In this document: in pieces, positions 42,167 to 44,880 of the stretch
Layout: every line of letters begins with the position of its first letter
Numbering within the stretch: position 1 is the first letter of the stretch
Origin: Tiamatella sp964451715
GTDB lineage: Archaea; Thermoproteota; Thermoprotei_A; Sulfolobales; Acidilobaceae
Direction of reading: 5' to 3'
Assembly: GCA_964451715.1 (NCBI GenBank)
Contig: CAYVIZ010000004.1
Span: 1-44,880 of the forward strand
DNA: 44,880 nt
Notes under the pieces: generated by a model
Database searches by the model: none
The model's input: only the letters and a program-made list of their open reading frames with translations
What the model was told of the DNA's origin: nothing
Translations under genes and position numbers: made by a program

Positions 42167-42547
42167 CTAAATAACAACAATAGGATTACCTGTAAGAGAA
42201 TCAACAAAGACGACCTCCCTGAAACCCTCCCCTGCCAGGGCCTCCCTAGCAGACCCCAATATCCTCCTCCACAACGTGTCATTAATAAACCTGCAGAAAC
42301 TACACCCAGGATTAGATCCATAGTAATCGAGGAAAACTACTATAGCATCCCCATCAAAACCCACCCTCACTCTGGTAACAACACCACTACTCACTAAATC
42401 AACATCATAGCCGGGAACGATGACCTGGGAAAGAGCCCTCAGAGCCTTCTCGGCCCTAGACCTAAGAAAAGGGCTCCCACAATGCACTACTTCCCTGGGA
42501 GAATTCTTCCAGTATCCTCCTCCTAGGAGTCTTCTAAGTATACCCAA
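42167..42547 (-). CDS. DUF59/MIP18-like small protein with CxxC
   Basis: This 126-residue protein follows the pattern of DUF59 (PaaD/MIP18) proteins: A-L-S-Q-V-I-V-P-G-Y-D-V-D-L-V-S-S-G-V-V-T-R-V-R-V (about 39-63), a G-C-S-F-C motif near 81-85 and F-R-E-V-V-F-V-D-S. DUF59 proteins help in iron-sulfur cluster assembly. The usual conserved acidic residue after V-I-D-P is Gly here, so this is a divergent member. TTG 42547 has GGGTG eleven bases upstream. It lies 21 bases after the peroxiredoxin gene on the same strand, so the two probably share a message. Confidence in the family is moderate. Confidence 0.55.
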   Translation of the reverse strand: MGILRRLLGGGYWKNSPREVVHCGSPFLRSRAEKALRALSQVIVPGYDVDLVSSGVVTRVRVGFDGDAIVVFLDYYGSNPGCSFCRFINDTLWRRILGSAREALAGEGFREVVFVDSLTGNPIVVI

Positions 42548-42568
42548 GACCCCGTGGACACCCTTGTC

Positions 42569-43042
42569 TCAACCTGTGCTTATACGCTTAAGAGTCTCCA
42601 AGGCAAGGTCAACATGCTTCTCGGCAGGCTTCACGTTCCTCAATACTTCCCTTATAACCTGGTCTCCGTCTATTATGAATGTGACCCTCTCAGCGCTAGG
42701 CCTTTTAACACCCTTCTTCCTCACACCGTACAGGTCCACTATTCTCGCCTCGGGATCCCCTACTAGGATCACGTTCTTAATGCCGAGCTTCTCCGCGAAC
42801 CTCTTGTTCCTCTCCGGGGTATCAGTGGATACTCCTATAACCACGGCGTTATACTCCTTGAACTTCTCGTATAGCTCCTCGAATCTCTGGGCTTCCCTAG
42901 TGCAGCCGGGTGTCATGGCGCGCGGGTAGAAGTACAATATTACTGGCTGTCCCTTGAAGTCCTCTAATCTTACTTTCCCACCTGTATGGGCTATCCCCTC
43001 GAATGGAGGCGCTCTGTCTCCGGGCTTCAGTCCTTCTGCCAT
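42569..43042 (-). CDS. bcp: Bcp-type peroxiredoxin
   Basis: This 157-residue peroxiredoxin has the Bcp/PrxQ active site Y-P-R-A-M-T-P-G-C-T-R-E (peroxidatic Cys48). Arg46 of 2-Cys families is not applicable here, and no resolving Cys is visible at the usual Cys+5 position, so it may act as a 1-Cys enzyme or use a partner thiol. It reduces hydroperoxides in the cytoplasm. ATG 43042 follows GGTGG seven bases upstream. A divergent promoter gap separates it from an acyl-CoA synthetase. Confidence 0.92.
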   Translation of the reverse strand: MAEGLKPGDRAPPFEGIAHTGGKVRLEDFKGQPVILYFYPRAMTPGCTREAQRFEELYEKFKEYNAVVIGVSTDTPERNKRFAEKLGIKNVILVGDPEARIVDLYGVRKKGVKRPSAERVTFIIDGDQVIREVLRNVKPAEKHVDLALETLKRISTG

Positions 43043-43081
43043 GGCCTGTCCACCTAATAGCTAGTGGAATCTTATTGTTGT

Positions 43082-43116
43082 GGGCTTGTTAATAAACGCG
43101 ACATAAATACAAGCCC
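43082..43116. promoter_or_regulatory. Inverted repeat in the peroxiredoxin / acyl-CoA synthetase divergent gap
   Basis: GGGCTTGT (43082-43089) and ACAAGCCC (43109-43116) are exact eight-base inverted arms with a 19-base A/T-rich spacer. The element sits between the peroxiredoxin start and the TATA-like box of the synthetase and could be a two-box operator. A hairpin is possible but the loop is long. Confidence 0.35.
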
Positions 43117-43127
43117 TTTAGAGTTAA

Positions 43128-43137
43128 TTATATTTAT
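43128..43137 (+). promoter_or_regulatory. TATA-like box implying a leaderless transcript
   Basis: TTATATTTAT at 43128-43137 is about 26 bases before the acyl-CoA synthetase ATG at 43162, so transcription would start at or beside the ATG. No Shine-Dalgarno is visible there, consistent with leaderless initiation common in crenarchaeal first genes. Confidence 0.45.
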
Positions 43138-43161
43138 CACTATCATCTTATAATTTAGTAA

Positions 43162-44880
43162 ATGCATCACTCCAGCCAAGTTATAGCGAGGCGTAAACCC
43201 TTGAGCCAGCCTATACCCCCAGAGGAGTCTCTCTCGAACTTCATCCGGGCCAGGGAATACCTGGCCGGGAGACCCGACTACAGTGAGGCCCGGGAGAACT
43301 TCAAGTGGCCCCTAGTAGGACGCTGGAACTGGGCCGTCCAGTACTTCGACGGCGTCCTAGCAGAGAAGGCTTCCCACCCGGCTGTCATATGGGTTGACGA
43401 CAAACTCCTCGATACACGTGACAAGAGGGTCTTGAGCTTCCACGCGTTGAGGGAGGACTCTAACAGGCTTGCCTCCGGCCTGGAGGACATGGGATACCGT
43501 AAGGGAGACGTCTTCCTAGTTATGACGGGCAACGTGCCGGAGCTCTTCACGGTTTTCCTAGGCCTCCTCAAGGCGGGCATAGTAATAGCGCCTGCCACCG
43601 TCCTCCTGAGCCACAGCGATATAGAGGATAGGGTGAAGCGTGCCAGTGTCAAAGCGGTTATAGCCGACGCCGCCGGCTTCGAGAAGATAGAGTTCCTAAG
43701 AGAGGATCTCGCCAAGCTTGGTGTAAGGGACTTCATATACATAGGCAAGGAAGCCCCCAAGGGGTGGACTGGTTTCGAGGATATCCTCTCCCGCGGGAAC
43801 CCAGTGTATGGCAAGGTGAACACCGAGGCGGACGACACGGCGTTGATATACTTCACAAGCGGCACCACGGCTAAGCCTAAAATGGTGTTCCACACACATG
43901 CAAGCTACCCCGTGGGGCACCTCACCACCATGTACTGGATAGGAGCCCAGTGGGGCGACAGGCACTACAACATATCGAGCCCCGGATGGGCCAAGTGGGC
44001 CTGGAGCACGTTCTTCGCCGCCTTCAACAGCGGCGCGACAAGCATGGTTTACAGCTTCCAGCGGTTCGACCCACGCAGGGCGCTAGACTTCATATCCGAG
44101 TACGGAGTCAACACGCTCTGCGCGCCACCCACCGTGTGGAGGATGTTCATACTAGAAGACCTCTCCAAGTACAACTTCGAAGGACTACGCGAGGCAGTCA
44201 GCGCCGGAGAGCCCCTTAACCCTAAAGTCATAAACAAGGTCAGGGAAGACGTAGGCGTGACCATAAGGGAAGGCTACGGCCAGACAGAGACAACCCTCCA
44301 GATAGGCTACTTCCCAGGACTAGAGGTGAAGCCCGGCAGTATGGGCAAACCGGCGCCTGGCTACGATATAGTGCTGGTCGATGTGGATGGTAAACCGGTT
44401 AAGCCGAACGAGGACGGCCAGATAACCATACGCCTCGGCGACAAGAGGCCCCTAGGCCTCATGAGGGGCTACGACATAGAGGAGAAGAACAAGGAGGCCT
44501 TCAGGCTCAACCTGTACTGGACAGGAGACGTTGCATACATGGACAGCGAAGGCTACCTATACTTCGTCGGAAGAGCGGACGACGTATTCAAGAGCAGCGA
44601 CTACAGAATAAGCCCGTTCGAGCTGGAGAGCGACCTCCTAAAGCACCCGGCAGTAGCCGAAGTCGCAGTAGTACCATCACCACACCCGATAAAATGGAAC
44701 GTACCGAAGGCATTCATAAAGCTGAAACCGGGATATAAGCCGAGCTCCGAGCTGGCCAGAGAGATCTTCGAATGGTCACGCAGCAATATAGCACCCTACA
44801 AGAGGCCAAGAATAATAGAGTTCGTAGACGAGCTTCCCAAAACCATAAGCGGCAAGATACGCAGAGTAGAACTAAGGACA
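43162..44880 (+). CDS. AMP-forming acyl-CoA synthetase (acetyl-/medium-chain type), cut by the right edge
   Basis: The open frame runs 573 codons to the window edge without stop. It has the ANL-superfamily motifs in order: Y-F-T-S-G-T-T-A-K-P-K (P-loop, about 231-241), G-Y-G-Q-T-E (about 371-376), Y-W-T-G-D (about 452-456), G-R-A-D-D-V-F-K-S-S-D-Y-R (about 469-481) and P-K-T-I-S-G-K-I-R-R (about 560-569) with the catalytic Lys. Only a short tail is missing. It activates acetate, propionate or a medium-chain acid with ATP and CoA. The acyl group is unproven. Start ATG 43162 is supported by the TATA spacing. Its G/C content is visibly higher than that of the first 10 kb. Confidence 0.92.
   Translation, partial: MHHSSQVIARRKPLSQPIPPEESLSNFIRAREYLAGRPDYSEARENFKWPLVGRWNWAVQYFDGVLAEKASHPAVIWVDDKLLDTRDKRVLSFHALREDSNRLASGLEDMGYRKGDVFLVMTGNVPELFTVFLGLLKAGIVIAPATVLLSHSDIEDRVKRASVKAVIADAAGFEKIEFLREDLAKLGVRDFIYIGKEAPKGWTGFEDILSRGNPVYGKVNTEADDTALIYFTSGTTAKPKMVFHTHASYPVGHLTTMYWIGAQWGDRHYNISSPGWAKWAWSTFFAAFNSGATSMVYSFQRFDPRRALDFISEYGVNTLCAPPTVWRMFILEDLSKYNFEGLREAVSAGEPLNPKVINKVREDVGVTIREGYGQTETTLQIGYFPGLEVKPGSMGKPAPGYDIVLVDVDGKPVKPNEDGQITIRLGDKRPLGLMRGYDIEEKNKEAFRLNLYWTGDVAYMDSEGYLYFVGRADDVFKSSDYRISPFELESDLLKHPAVAEVAVVPSPHPIKWNVPKAFIKLKPGYKPSSELAREIFEWSRSNIAPYKRPRIIEFVDELPKTISGKIRRVELRT

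Noticed and set aside
1..44880. tRNA, rRNA, CRISPR arrays, insertion sequences, integrase or attachment sites
   Set aside because: Looked for T-loop-like sequences, regularly spaced repeats, transposase motifs and terminal repeats; none was seen, and the intergenic gaps are too short to hold most of them.

Overview
The window looks like a draft contig from a hyperthermophilic or thermophilic crenarchaeon of class Thermoprotei; Desulfurococcales or Acidilobales-like is the best guess, with no species call. The reasons are the archaeal-type S-adenosylmethionine synthetase, a Ced-type DNA-import locus, an archaeal split methylmalonyl-CoA mutase, many TTG and GTG starts behind GGAGGTGA-type Shine-Dalgarno sites, AGA/AGG/ATA-rich codons, and A/T-rich TATA-type promoters. 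A run of 100 N (31468-31567) marks a scaffold gap. No rRNA, tRNA, CRISPR array or insertion sequence was seen. Apart from the acyl-CoA synthetase that runs off the right edge, the gaps between genes are all shorter than about 170 bases.

Region 1 (1-10.06 kb, visibly more A/T-rich than the rest) has two parts. The first is a respiratory module: a TorD-like chaperone, then divergently a Tat-exported molybdopterin oxidoreductase, a four-cluster ferredoxin subunit and an 8-helix NrfD/PsrC anchor. The second is a four-gene operon made of a large pilin-like anchored exoprotein, a 79-residue CedA1-like pilin, a CedA-like channel protein and a CedB (VirB4/HerA) ATPase. This looks like a crenarchaeal DNA-import machine with an extra large surface protein.

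Region 2 (10.1-20.1 kb) is central metabolism. It holds an IMP dehydrogenase-family protein without CBS domains; a leftward operon of methylmalonyl-CoA mutase large subunit, B12-binding subunit and MeaB; a rightward operon of a leaderless BtuF-like cobalamin-binding protein, an M42 peptidase, a membrane protein, a phosphoesterase and a small unknown protein; and a leftward pair of CoA-transferase and gamma-carbonic-anhydrase-like protein whose start appears to be CTG. Region 3 (20.2-25.4 kb) is a complete branched-chain amino acid ABC transporter (LivK-H-M-G-F). Regions 2 and 3 together suggest uptake of branched-chain amino acids, conversion of propionyl/methylmalonyl units to succinyl-CoA, and release of CoA by the transferase. 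Two promoter regions share the half-site TTATCCAAC.

Region 4 (25.5-42.1 kb) holds S-adenosylmethionine synthetase, MoaB, nicotinate phosphoribosyltransferase and a flavin-reductase-like protein. These are followed by a molybdenum/tungsten enzyme supply chain: a MobA-like protein, TatA, TatC (cut by the gap), a polyferredoxin, a ModE-like regulator, a tungstate ABC transporter (TupABC) behind a perfect 9-7-9 palindrome, a second TorD chaperone, and a second and different oxidoreductase operon (10-helix NrfD, 939-residue catalytic subunit, long ferredoxin subunit). Region 5 (42.1-44.9 kb) has a DUF59-like CxxC protein, a Bcp-type peroxiredoxin and a truncated acyl-CoA synthetase. The two oxidoreductases are probably sulfur, polysulfide, thiosulfate or related-oxyanion reductases; the substrate cannot be read from sequence alone.
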